Shown: positions 24,139-31,661 of the stretch, piece after piece
Position numbering within the stretch: the first letter of the stretch is position 1
How the letters are laid out: each line of letters opens with the position of its first letter
Assembly: GCA_023430625.1 (NCBI GenBank)
Contig: JAEZAA010000316.1
Location: 1-36,654 of the forward strand
Reading direction: 5' to 3'
DNA from: Pseudomonadota bacterium
GTDB taxonomy: Bacteria; Pseudomonadota; Gammaproteobacteria; Pseudomonadales; Oleiphilaceae
Length of the DNA: 36,654 nt
Program-made: the position numbers and the translations under genes
Notes under the pieces: model-generated
The model's input: the letters and a program-made list of their open reading frames with translations, nothing else
Told to the model about the DNA's origin: nothing
Databases searched by the model: none

Positions 24139-25665
24139 TCAGATGCGCATCCGCTGGACCAGATCGATCAGGCGCTCCGCCTGACGCTGGATCTGCGTGC
24201 CAGCTTCGGCCACGGATGCGGCGCTGGCCGCGGTCAGGGCCGTATCCTCACGGATCGCCCGCAGTCCATCGGAGATGGTCTCAGAGACTTGGCTTTGCTC
24301 TTCGGCTGCGGTGGCAATCATCAGGTTCTTGTCCTTGATCTGTTCCACCACCTGATTGATTTCCCGCAGCACCAGCGCCGCCTCTTCCGCCCGCTCAACA
24401 CACTGCTGAGCCATGGAGCGGCTCGATACCATGGTGGCCGTGACCTCGCCCGCCACTGCCCGGATGGAATCCACCACTTGGTTAATGGCGCCGCTCGCCT
24501 CATGGGCGTGTCGGGCCAGGCTACGCACCTCATCGGCCACGACGGCAAAGCCGCGACCTACTTCCCCGGCCCGGGCCGCCTCGATGGCAGCATTCAGGGC
24601 CAACAGATTGGTCTGGTCCGATATGGTCTGAATCTGAGCCGTGGCGCTTTCAATCCGCTGGCTGTTCTCGTTCAGTTGTTCGATCAGGCGTGAAGCAGCC
24701 AGAATCTCGTCACTCAACTGAATGATCGCCGTTTGTGTGTGACCGACCCGGGCGTCACCCGCCAAGGCACGCACTGCCGCATTCTCCGAGACTTCGTGGG
24801 TACCTGCCGCGTTCTGCGCCACTTCCAGGGCCGCGCTCGCCATCTGATGCATGGCGGTGACCACCTGCTCGGTCTGGCTTTGCTGACGATCCATCTGGGC
24901 GTCGGTATCCGCCGCCGCCCGCGTGAGCGCCTGCACCTCGTTGTTCAGATGCGAGGCACTGTCCCGAATCGCCCGCACCGTATTCTGATAGCCTTGCTGC
25001 ATCTGGTTGAAGGCTTCCGCCATCTGCCCGATCTCGTCACGGCAATCGATCGGCACCCGCAAGGTCAGGTCGTTTTTCTGCTGAACCTCCAGCATCACAT
25101 ACCTCAAGCGGTTGATGTGACGCTCGACAAAGCTGATCAACAGCTGCGACACCACCAGTAGAACGAGCATCAGCACGAACACAGCCAGGGCATAAACCGG
25201 CGCCTGAGCCAGGGCGGTTTGCAGCACTGTTGGGGTCGCCACACGCAGCCCGATGACCAGCTCCTGCTCAGGTACAAAGGCCGCGATTGCCCAGTAGTCG
25301 GGCTGATCGGACCGCCATTGCGACACGCCCTGGCGCTGGACCAGCAGGTCAGAACCACGATGGCTACGAACCGCCTGCAGCAGCTCCGGCCCCCAGGCCT
25401 TGGCTTGTGTTGGTGTCGCCGAGCCTTCCACCGGCACTGCGAACCACTCCCCCCGCATCAGGCTCAGGAGTTGGATCTGCGGCATCGCTCGCAAGGCCGG
25501 CAGCCATGCCTCCAGGCGCGTTTGTGCCGCCTGCGCCTCCCGCTCTTCAATCGCCTTGGTATGCACGACCATCGCGCAGGCCACCAGCGCCAGAGCAATG
25601 CCGAATGAGGCGGAGTTCACCAACCAGAATTTGTAACGGAGACGGAGATTCAGAAGCCACTGCAT
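24139..25665 (-). CDS. Methyl-accepting chemotaxis protein
   Basis: A transmembrane chemoreceptor of 508 residues. After a basic N-terminus (MQWLLNLRLRYKFWLVN) comes a first membrane helix (about 14-35), a periplasmic sensor of about 130 residues, a second helix (VYALAVFVLMLVLLVV), a HAMP linker with DEIGQMAEAFNQM, and the signalling hairpin NLLALNAAIEAARAGEVG with GFAVVADEVRSLA. It ends VQRMRI, so there is no CheR-binding pentapeptide. I chose the ATG at 25665; the open frame extends to 25752, but those codons have no receptor character. The ligand is unknown and no che genes are nearby. Confidence 0.93.
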   Translation of the reverse strand: MQWLLNLRLRYKFWLVNSASFGIALALVACAMVVHTKAIEEREAQAAQTRLEAWLPALRAMPQIQLLSLMRGEWFAVPVEGSATPTQAKAWGPELLQAVRSHRGSDLLVQRQGVSQWRSDQPDYWAIAAFVPEQELVIGLRVATPTVLQTALAQAPVYALAVFVLMLVLLVVSQLLISFVERHINRLRYVMLEVQQKNDLTLRVPIDCRDEIGQMAEAFNQMQQGYQNTVRAIRDSASHLNNEVQALTRAAADTDAQMDRQQSQTEQVVTAMHQMASAALEVAQNAAGTHEVSENAAVRALAGDARVGHTQTAIIQLSDEILAASRLIEQLNENSQRIESATAQIQTISDQTNLLALNAAIEAARAGEVGRGFAVVADEVRSLARHAHEASGAINQVVDSIRAVAGEVTATMVSSRSMAQQCVERAEEAALVLREINQVVEQIKDKNLMIATAAEEQSQVSETISDGLRAIREDTALTAASAASVAEAGTQIQRQAERLIDLVQRMRI

Positions 25666-26030
25666 GGAAGATTCCGTTTGGATAGATTTAACCCCACAAA
25701 GGATAAACCAATTCCTCGATTTCTGCCGGCCGGCAGGCCTGCCCGGAACCACCTTTTTGGTAAGCGCTCGTTAATAGCGGAATACTTTCTGACCAGTCTC
25801 GCTTTGGAGGCTTTAGATCAGACTTTGGTACCAGCTGACGCCTTAATGCCGATACACAATATATAGTGTGTGCCTTTGGGCATTTTTTAGGCGCAAAGCC
25901 GGCCTATCACATTTGCTGAACGCCCTGCCATCCCACTATCCTTGAGCATTTGTGCGGTGCCACCCCTTCGCGGCGGCATATTGGCGGATTCGAAAGACAA
26001 CAGAATTTTTCTTTTGGCAAACTTCAAATC
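25666..26030. other. Intergenic region between the chemoreceptor and nrdJa control region
   Basis: This gap holds the chemoreceptor promoter, which I could not place. It has a perfect 14-bp palindrome, CTGCCGGCCGGCAG (25723-25736), an NrdR-box-like sequence at 25854-25869, and just after it a short hairpin TGCC-TTTG-GGCA with T6 (about 25871-25888) that resembles a weak plus-strand terminator. I see no gene here. Confidence 0.5.
25854..25869. promoter_or_regulatory. NrdR-box-like site (distal)
   Basis: ACACAATATATAGTGT is a nearly perfect palindrome that matches the known NrdR box pattern (ACAC-W-ATATAT-W-GTGT). It is about 177 bases upstream, centre to centre, of the proximal box, and about 190 bases from the chemoreceptor start on the other side. 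Its target promoter is unclear. Confidence 0.65.
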
Positions 26031-26046
26031 ACACAATATGCTGTTA
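26031..26046. promoter_or_regulatory. NrdR-box-like site 1 at the nrdJ promoter
   Basis: ACACAATATGCTGTTA matches the left half of the NrdR box well and the right half in part. It overlaps the candidate extended -10 element at 26042-26050. NrdR is the nucleotide-sensing repressor of ribonucleotide reductase genes, so repression of nrdJab by occlusion would follow. Confidence 0.6.
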
Positions 26047-26050
26047 TACT
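26042..26050 (+). promoter_or_regulatory. Candidate extended -10 promoter of nrdJab
   Basis: TGT-TATACT has the TGn extension and a hexamer one base from consensus at 26045-26050; a -35 match at the right distance (about 26022-26027) is poor. Transcription would start near 26057 and give a leader of about 258 bases. NrdR-like boxes lie across and just after it. Confidence 0.55.
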
Positions 26051-26061
26051 TCCAGCCGCAA

Positions 26062-26077
26062 AGCACACATATTGGGT
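26062..26077. promoter_or_regulatory. NrdR-box-like site 2 (weaker)
   Basis: On the minus strand ACCCAATATGTGTGCT matches the NrdR box mainly in its left half. Its centre is 31 bases from that of site 1, three helical turns, which is the spacing known for paired NrdR boxes. The spacing supports the call more than the sequence does. Confidence 0.45.
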
Positions 26078-26105
26078 CTTCGGCAGATCCAGGACACGAA
26101 ATATG

Positions 26106-26209
26106 CTTTCCGTCGCTAAGGGACAAGGCGGCGGCAAATCGGGATTTCAAGCCGCGAGGCACCGGATGAACAAGTCGCTGAATCCGGTGAAGGAACGGAG
26201 CGAGGGAGG
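26106..26209 (+). promoter_or_regulatory. Candidate structured leader RNA upstream of nrdJa (three-way junction)
   Basis: Three helices nest into a junction. P1 pairs 26106-26117 with 26199-26209 (11 pairs, one bulged G at 26112). P2 is a hairpin at 26131-26155 (GCGGC and AAAT arms, CGGG loop, 3-base bulge). P3 pairs CACCGGAT (26160-26167) with ATCCGGTG (26182-26189) around a 14-base loop. The closing helix P1 takes up GGGAGG at 26204-26209, a Shine-Dalgarno-like sequence four bases before an ATG at 26213. That ATG opens only a 20-codon frame. I recall that an nrdJ-linked RNA motif has been proposed by comparative analysis but cannot say whether this is it. The pairing was done by hand. Confidence 0.55.
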
Positions 26210-26212
26210 ATA

Positions 26213-26275
26213 ATGACGAAAATGTCAACTCCCACCAGCTACCATATCTTGTGGTTATCTCTAACAGGGTTTTAG
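26213..26275 (+). CDS. Possible 20-residue leader peptide
   Basis: ATG at 26213 follows GGGAGG closely and opens a frame MTKMSTPTSYHILWLSLTGF ending in TAG at 26273-26275, 39 bases before nrdJa. The stop codon of another short frame starting at 26103 overlaps this ATG (TAATG). A leader peptide or decoy start is possible, but the frame may be accidental, given that the region seems to be a structured RNA. Confidence 0.3.
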   Translation: MTKMSTPTSYHILWLSLTGF

Positions 26276-26314
26276 CCATTCACAAGTTAGAAAAGCAGAC
26301 AAGAAGAGGGTGAA

Positions 26315-28462
26315 ATGAACGCGAAGGTCCAAAAACTGGTGGCAGCAGTCGATAATATTGCAATGCAACCCGCGTCCAACGATATCTGGGGTACCAAGTA
26401 CCAGCTCAAAACCAAGAGCGGCGAGCCTGTCGACGGCAGCATCCAGGACACCTACGAGCGTGTTGCCCGAGCCTTGTCGGAAGTCGAGAACAAGAAAATC
26501 CGCGAACAGGTGTACCGTGACTTCATCTGGGCGCTGGAACATGGCGCAATTCCGGCGGGACGCATTATGTCCAATGCCGGCGCCGGCGACCACAAGCCCG
26601 CCACCTCCACCATTAACTGCACCGTCTCGGGCACCATCACCGATTCGATGGATGACATCCTGGGCAAGAACCACGAAGCAGGCCTCACCCTCAAGGCCGG
26701 CTGCGGCATCGGTTACGAGTTCTCCACGCTGCGGCCGAAGGGCGCCTACGTTGCCGGTGCCGGCGCGACCACGTCCGGTCCCCTGTCCTTCATGGACATC
26801 TTCGACAAGATGTGTTTCACCGTGTCGTCCGCCGGCGGCCGTCGTGGCGCGCAGATGGCGACCTTCGACGTGCACCACCCCGACGTACTGGATTTCATCC
26901 GCGCCAAGCGGGAAGACGGCCGCCTGCGCCAGTTCAACCTGTCCCTGCTGATCACGGAAGACTTCATCAATGCGGTCAAGAATGACGCGGATTGGGAACT
27001 CTCCTTCCCTATGACCCGTCAGGAAGTGGAAGAAGACGGCCTCGACCTGAGCGACCGCAGCAAGTTCGTGTTCCGCTCCTTCCCGGTGGATCAGGCCTAT
27101 GTCACCGACGCCGAAGGCCGCGTGGCCTGCCGCATCTACCAGACCGTCAAGGCCCGGGTGATCTGGGACGCGATCATGAGCTCCACCTATGACTTCGCCG
27201 AGCCAGGCTTCATTCTCATCGACAAGGTCAATGAGATGAACAACAACTGGTTCTGCGAGAACATCCGCGCCACCAACCCCTGCGGCGAGCAGCCCCTGCC
27301 GCCCTACGGCAGCTGTCTGCTGGGTTCGGTGAACCTGACCAAGTTCGTGGAAGATCCCTTCACCGACAAAGCGCGCTTCAATTACGAGAAATATCGCAAG
27401 GTTGTCGCGATCTTCACCCGCATGCTGGACAACGTGGTGGAAATCAACGGTCTGCCCCTGGATCGTCAGCGCCATGAGATCACCCATAAGCGCCGTCACG
27501 GCATGGGTATCCTGGGCCTGGGTTCAACCCTGGCCATGCTGCGCATGTCCTATGGCTCCTCAGAGTCTGTCGCCTTTACCGAAGAAGTCTGCCGTGAAAT
27601 GGCGCTGGAAGGCTGGCGCGAAGGTCTCAAGCTGGCCGAGGAAAAAGGCCCAGCGCCGATCATGAACGACGACTTCGTCGTCACCGGCGAAATGCTGGCC
27701 AAGCGTCCGGAAATGGTGCGCGATGGTTACAAGGTCGGCGACAAGGTCAAGGGCAAGGTGTTGCACGCCCTGTACAGCCGTTACATGCAGCGAATCGCGG
27801 AATTCGAGCCTGAACTGGTGAAAAAACTGGCCGAGAAAGGTGCGCGCTTCACTCACCACACCTCGATTGCGCCCACCGGCACCATCTCGCTGTCTCTGGC
27901 CAACAACGCCAGCAACGGCATTGAGCCGAGCTTTGCGCACCACTACTCCCGTAACCTGATCCGGGAAGGCCGCAAGACCAAGGAGAAGATCGACGTTTTC
28001 TCGTTCGAGCTCCTGGCCTATCGCCAACTGGTGAACCCCAAGGCCATGCCGTTCAGCCAGAATCCGGAGGAGCAGCTGCCGGAGTATTTCACCTCCGCCG
28101 ACGAGGTGAGCCCGGAGCAACACGTGGACATTCAGGCCGCGGCGCAGCTGTGGGTGGACTCCTCGATTTCCAAGACGGCCAACGTACCGACGGAATTCCC
28201 GTACGAGAAGTTCAAGGACATCTACATGTATGCCTACGAGAAGGGACTCAAGGGCTGCACCACCTTCCGCTTCAACCCGGAAGCCTTCCAGGGCGTACTG
28301 GTCAAGGACAAGGACCTGGAAAACACCACCTACGAGTTCACTCTGGAAGATGGCAGCACGATTAGCGTGAAAGGTAACGAGCAGATCGAGTACGATGGCG
28401 AGATTCACTCTGCGGCAAACCTGTTTGACGCCCTGAAGGAAGGAACATACGGCAAGTATTGA
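26315..28462 (+). CDS. nrdJa: Adenosylcobalamin-dependent ribonucleotide reductase, catalytic subunit NrdJa
   Basis: Class II reductases turn ribonucleotides into deoxyribonucleotides with a radical made from coenzyme B12, with or without oxygen. This 715-residue chain has a redox Cys in INCTVSG (Cys102), the radical-site block N321-P-C323-G-E325, GSCLLGSVNL, and APTGTISLSLANNASNGIEPSF-type sequence near residue 520. It ends soon after the barrel, and the TSCPD-like C-terminal part is encoded separately by nrdJb, as in Pseudomonas aeruginosa. GAGGGTGA precedes the ATG. NrdR-like boxes, an extended -10 and a structured leader lie upstream, so it is probably tightly controlled. Confidence 0.95.
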   Translation: MNAKVQKLVAAVDNIAMQPASNDIWGTKYQLKTKSGEPVDGSIQDTYERVARALSEVENKKIREQVYRDFIWALEHGAIPAGRIMSNAGAGDHKPATSTINCTVSGTITDSMDDILGKNHEAGLTLKAGCGIGYEFSTLRPKGAYVAGAGATTSGPLSFMDIFDKMCFTVSSAGGRRGAQMATFDVHHPDVLDFIRAKREDGRLRQFNLSLLITEDFINAVKNDADWELSFPMTRQEVEEDGLDLSDRSKFVFRSFPVDQAYVTDAEGRVACRIYQTVKARVIWDAIMSSTYDFAEPGFILIDKVNEMNNNWFCENIRATNPCGEQPLPPYGSCLLGSVNLTKFVEDPFTDKARFNYEKYRKVVAIFTRMLDNVVEINGLPLDRQRHEITHKRRHGMGILGLGSTLAMLRMSYGSSESVAFTEEVCREMALEGWREGLKLAEEKGPAPIMNDDFVVTGEMLAKRPEMVRDGYKVGDKVKGKVLHALYSRYMQRIAEFEPELVKKLAEKGARFTHHTSIAPTGTISLSLANNASNGIEPSFAHHYSRNLIREGRKTKEKIDVFSFELLAYRQLVNPKAMPFSQNPEEQLPEYFTSADEVSPEQHVDIQAAAQLWVDSSISKTANVPTEFPYEKFKDIYMYAYEKGLKGCTTFRFNPEAFQGVLVKDKDLENTTYEFTLEDGSTISVKGNEQIEYDGEIHSAANLFDALKEGTYGKY

Positions 28463-28473
28463 TGCCGCCAAGG

Positions 28474-28520
28474 GAAGCTGGCCCCAACCGACCGGGTCCG
28501 GCTTCCTCGGTTCCAGCTTC
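28474..28520 (+). other. Stem-loop between nrdJa and nrdJb
   Basis: GAAGCTGG (28474-28481) pairs with CCAGCTTC (28513-28520), and inside it AACCGA (28486-28491) pairs with TCGGTT (28507-28512), separated on the 5' side by a CCCC bulge. There is no T tract, so it is not a normal terminator. It could stabilise the upstream message or set the ratio of the two subunits. Confidence 0.5.
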
Positions 28521-28569
28521 ACCGTATTCATCTATCGAGACGCACGTAAGAGATTCCAGGATTAAGCAC

Positions 28570-29262
28570 ATGACGGTCAAAATCGATAAAAAAATCATCG
28601 GCTACGCGGTCAAGAAGCCGAACCTTGCAGAAGTACCGGCCCCCGTTGTCAACGAGCCCAAGCCGGTCGAAATGAACGAGAATATCGAGCGCCCGGATTT
28701 TCTGCTGGGCACGACGTACAAGATCAAGCCGCCGGTCTCCGACCACGCGCTCTATATCACGATCAACGACATCATCTTGAACGAAGGCACCGACCACGAA
28801 GTCCGCCGCCCCTACGAAATCTTCATCAACTCCAAGTCGATGGAGCATTTCCAGTGGGTTCTCGCGCTGACTCGGGTTATTTCCGCCGTATTCCGCAAAG
28901 GTGGTGACGTTACCTTTCTGGTGGAAGAGCTGCGTTCGGTCTATGCACCGGACGGTGGCTACTACAAGAAAGGCGGTATTTTCATGCCGTCGCTGGTGGC
29001 CGAAATGGGCGCCGTGATCGAGAAGCACATGAAGGCCATCGGTCTGATTCAAAGCGAGGAAATGAGCGACATCCAGAAGCGCATCCTGGCGGAGAAGCGG
29101 GCCGAATTCGAAGCCCGGCAACAATCCGCCGCCCAAACTAGCGACGAGGCTCCCGCCTTCCCCGCCAGCGCAACCCTCTGTAAAAAGTGCAGCGCCAAGT
29201 CCGTGATCATCATGGATGGCTGCATGACCTGCCTGAACTGCGGCGACAGCAAGTGCGGCTAG
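28570..29262 (+). CDS. nrdJb: Ribonucleotide reductase auxiliary subunit NrdJb
   Basis: This 230-residue protein is the separately encoded C-terminal part of the class II reductase, needed with NrdJa for activity in P. aeruginosa. The middle (FRKGGDVTFLVEELRSVYAP, MPSLVAEMGAVIEKH) is the TSCPD-type domain. The end has C204xxC207, C218xxC221xxC224 and C229, suited to passing reducing equivalents to the active site or binding a metal. I chose the ATG at 28570 (MTVKIDKKIIGYAVKKP) with AGGA eight bases upstream; the open frame reaches 28459 but those codons lie in the intercistronic stem-loop. It is 107 bases after nrdJa. Confidence 0.93.
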   Translation: MTVKIDKKIIGYAVKKPNLAEVPAPVVNEPKPVEMNENIERPDFLLGTTYKIKPPVSDHALYITINDIILNEGTDHEVRRPYEIFINSKSMEHFQWVLALTRVISAVFRKGGDVTFLVEELRSVYAPDGGYYKKGGIFMPSLVAEMGAVIEKHMKAIGLIQSEEMSDIQKRILAEKRAEFEARQQSAAQTSDEAPAFPASATLCKKCSAKSVIIMDGCMTCLNCGDSKCG

Positions 29263-29271
29263 ACTGAGTGC

Positions 29272-29291
29272 GGCTGGCTTTTTTGCCAGCC
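29272..29291 (+). terminator. Possible terminator after nrdJab
   Basis: GGCTGGC pairs with GCCAGCC around a T6 loop, ten bases after the nrdJb stop, followed only by CTCTTC. It is a credible hairpin with a poor T tract. Confidence 0.5.
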
Positions 29292-29411
29292 CTCTTCGCG
29301 AAAACGTGAAATTCTGTCTACAATCTCGGGTCAGCCGGGGTCTTGTCGGAACTTTTGGACAAACGTATTAAAAACTTTGTCACAGATTCCGTATCCCAGG
29401 TTGATCCTGAG

Positions 29412-29458
29412 TGCATCAGCAAGCAATATCGTGCATCCCAGATGCATATTTGATGCAT
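29412..29458. repeat. Four TGCAT elements upstream of the TonB receptor gene
   Basis: TGCAT starts at 29412, 29432, 29443 and 29454, spaced 20, 11 and 11 bases, so all lie on nearly the same helix face. The last two form ATGCA-tattt-gaTGCAT, a partial inverted repeat. They sit 48-94 bases before the start codon and could be operator sites. Confidence 0.5.
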
Positions 29459-29505
29459 CCAGAATATCCAGATCGTAGCACCTCAGTTAACTAGGCCCTT
29501 TGACT

Positions 29506-29522
29506 GTGAAAATCATTTTCAC
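29506..29522. promoter_or_regulatory. Fur-box-like palindrome over the receptor start codon
   Basis: GTGAAAATCATTTTCAC is a perfect palindrome about a central C. Its core TGAAAATCATTTTCA differs from the 7-1-7 Fur consensus TGATAATnATTATCA at two symmetric positions. It encodes the first residues of the signal peptide, so it may also be a coding coincidence. Confidence 0.45.
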
Positions 29523-31605
29523 TGCGGTATCAATGTTGGCGATCTCGGTCGCACTGGCAGCCACTCCGAATGCAGCCTTGCTGGAGATGGACCTTGAAGA
29601 GCTTATGGAGAAGCCGTACGTCAATATCGCCTCCGGCACGCTCATGCCGATCGAGAAAGCCGCCGCTGTCGCCACGGTCATCACGGCCGCGGATATCCGC
29701 GCCATGGGCGCAACCGATCTTGACCAGGTGCTGGAAACCGTGCCCGGTCTGCATGTGGGAAATACCTTTTCCAACTACAACCCGATCTATTCGTTCCGCG
29801 GACTCTTTTCCACCGTCAATCCGGATACGCTGATCCTGGTCAATGGCATCCCCATCACCAGTCTGTACCGGGGCGACCGGGGCGGCATCTGGGGCGGCAT
29901 GCCGGTGCGCGCTATCGAGCGCATCGAGATCATCCGCGGGCCCGGATCGGCCATCTACGGCGCTGACGCCTTTGGTGGCGTGATCAATATCCTGACCAAA
30001 ACCGCGAATGATATCGTGGAAGATGAAGTCGGCGCCGGCTATGGCAGTTTTAACACCAAGGACGCCTGGCTCTTGACCAGCGCCCGACTGGGCTCCGCCA
30101 GCCTGGCGTTTACCGCCGAAGTCAGCGACACCGACGGCCCCCGGGAAACCATTGACTCCGATTATCAGACCCAGTTGGATGCCTTCTATGGCACCAATGC
30201 GTCACAGGCCCCCGGTGCGACCCAGCTCTCACGCCGTGCCGTGGACCTGCGCCTGGATTTGGAATGGGATCTGTGGCGCTTGCGCGCCGGGTACCAGGGC
30301 CGGGACAACGTCGGCAATGGCGCAGGTTTCTTTGAAGCTCTTGACCCGACCGGGCGTTACGAGAGCACCCGCTACAGTACCGATTTGCAGTACCTGAATC
30401 CCACGTTGAGCGAGAACTGGGGCCTGACCGCGACGCTCAGCATGCACCACGTCGATCAACAGAATGAGCGGAATACGATGCTGCTTCCGCCCGGCACCTA
30501 TTTCCAGATCCCGATCGACGGCCAGTTGGTCGATGTGGACGCTCCGAACGGGCTGGTGGGCAATCCAGAGGTGTGGGAGAACAACTACCGCCTCGATATC
30601 GCCAGCTTCTATTCGGGTTTCGAGCAACACCGGGTCAGGATTGGTAGCGGCATCTACTATGGCGACATCTATCGGGTGCGGGAAACCAAGAATTTCGATG
30701 TCTATTCAACGCCCGTGGTCGGCGAGGTTCGCCAGTTTTGGGGAACTGACCAGGTCTTCATGCAACCGAACCACCGTAAAAACTATTACCTGTCGCTGCA
30801 GGACGAATGGTGGTTTCATCCAGACTGGAGTCTGACCAGTGGTATCCGTTACGACCATTACTCGGACTTTGGCGAAACCGTGAATCCGCGGATGGCCCTG
30901 GTCTGGGCCGCCACGGACAAGATCACCGCCAAAGTCCTCTACGGACGTGCCTTCCGGGCACCATCCTTCTATGAGCTCTATTCCGACAACCCTGTCTCCG
31001 CAGGAAACCCGGATCTGGATCCGCAGGTGATCAATACGGTCGAGCTGGCGATCAGTGTGCGTCCGACAACTCGCTTCCAGTATGACCTGAACATCTACAA
31101 ATACGAGGCTCGCAACCTCATTGGCCTACAGCCCAGCGACGATGGCAGCGTGGCCTACATCAACCGCAACGCTGGCCTGCAAAAGGCCTATGGCGGCGAG
31201 TTTGAAGCTCGCTATCAGGTTTCGCCAGATTTACTGCTTTCCGGAAACTACGCCTACGTCAATGTGCACGATGCCAAGAATCGCGAAGTCACCGGCAGCG
31301 GCCCTGCCCACCAGGCCTATTTGCGGGCTGAATGGCGCTTCCTGGCAGAGTGGCTGTTGGTGCCGCAGGTGCATTACGTGGGTGAGCGGGAACGAACTGG
31401 AGACGATACCCGGGATGCGTTGGACGGATATACGTTGGTGAATGTCGCGCTCCACCGCCGCAATCTGATCAACAAGCTGGATGTAACAGTCGCGCTTCAC
31501 AACCTGTTCGACGAGGATGTCCGCGAGCCCGCGTCCATCCGTATCGAGAACGATCTGCCGAAGGCCGGCTTCAGCGCCTACGGCTCAGTTTCCTACCGTT
31601 TCTAG
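29506..31605 (+). CDS. TonB-dependent outer-membrane receptor
   Basis: A 699-residue outer-membrane barrel that takes up a scarce ligand using TonB energy. A short signal peptide (about 1-20, KIIFTAVSMLAISVALAA) is followed by DLEELMEKPYVNIASG, as in receptors found with YfiR-type proteins, then the plug (VATVITAADIRAMGATDLDQ, ERIEIIRGPGSAIYGADAFGGVINI, about 45-160) and a barrel ending in Phe (YGSVSYRF). I chose the GTG at 29506; the frame is also open to a TTG at 29500. A palindrome close to a Fur box covers the start. YfiR-type and kinase genes lie beyond the fusion gene downstream. The ligand is unknown. Confidence 0.92.
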   Translation: MKIIFTAVSMLAISVALAATPNAALLEMDLEELMEKPYVNIASGTLMPIEKAAAVATVITAADIRAMGATDLDQVLETVPGLHVGNTFSNYNPIYSFRGLFSTVNPDTLILVNGIPITSLYRGDRGGIWGGMPVRAIERIEIIRGPGSAIYGADAFGGVINILTKTANDIVEDEVGAGYGSFNTKDAWLLTSARLGSASLAFTAEVSDTDGPRETIDSDYQTQLDAFYGTNASQAPGATQLSRRAVDLRLDLEWDLWRLRAGYQGRDNVGNGAGFFEALDPTGRYESTRYSTDLQYLNPTLSENWGLTATLSMHHVDQQNERNTMLLPPGTYFQIPIDGQLVDVDAPNGLVGNPEVWENNYRLDIASFYSGFEQHRVRIGSGIYYGDIYRVRETKNFDVYSTPVVGEVRQFWGTDQVFMQPNHRKNYYLSLQDEWWFHPDWSLTSGIRYDHYSDFGETVNPRMALVWAATDKITAKVLYGRAFRAPSFYELYSDNPVSAGNPDLDPQVINTVELAISVRPTTRFQYDLNIYKYEARNLIGLQPSDDGSVAYINRNAGLQKAYGGEFEARYQVSPDLLLSGNYAYVNVHDAKNREVTGSGPAHQAYLRAEWRFLAEWLLVPQVHYVGERERTGDDTRDALDGYTLVNVALHRRNLINKLDVTVALHNLFDEDVREPASIRIENDLPKAGFSAYGSVSYRF

Positions 31606-31661
31606 GTTCAGCTAACCGGACCGGCGCCCCTGTAACCAGCGGCGCCGGTACTCTGGTCATC

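Noticed and set aside
25887..26279. A 130-codon minus-strand frame across the nrdJ control region
   Set aside because: It would read through the promoter, NrdR-like boxes and structured leader, and its protein has no recognisable feature.
26100..26314. Cobalamin riboswitch upstream of a B12-dependent reductase
   Set aside because: The conserved core of that riboswitch (GCCACTG box and its partner elements) is not present. The leader is structured but of a different kind.
26261..27499. A 412-codon minus-strand frame, and another at 27560-28531
   Set aside because: Both are antisense to nrdJa, which has clear catalytic motifs. The frames are artefacts of codon bias.
28463..28569. Frameshift or broken gene between nrdJa and nrdJb
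   Set aside because: Both parts have proper starts and the same split is known in Pseudomonas.
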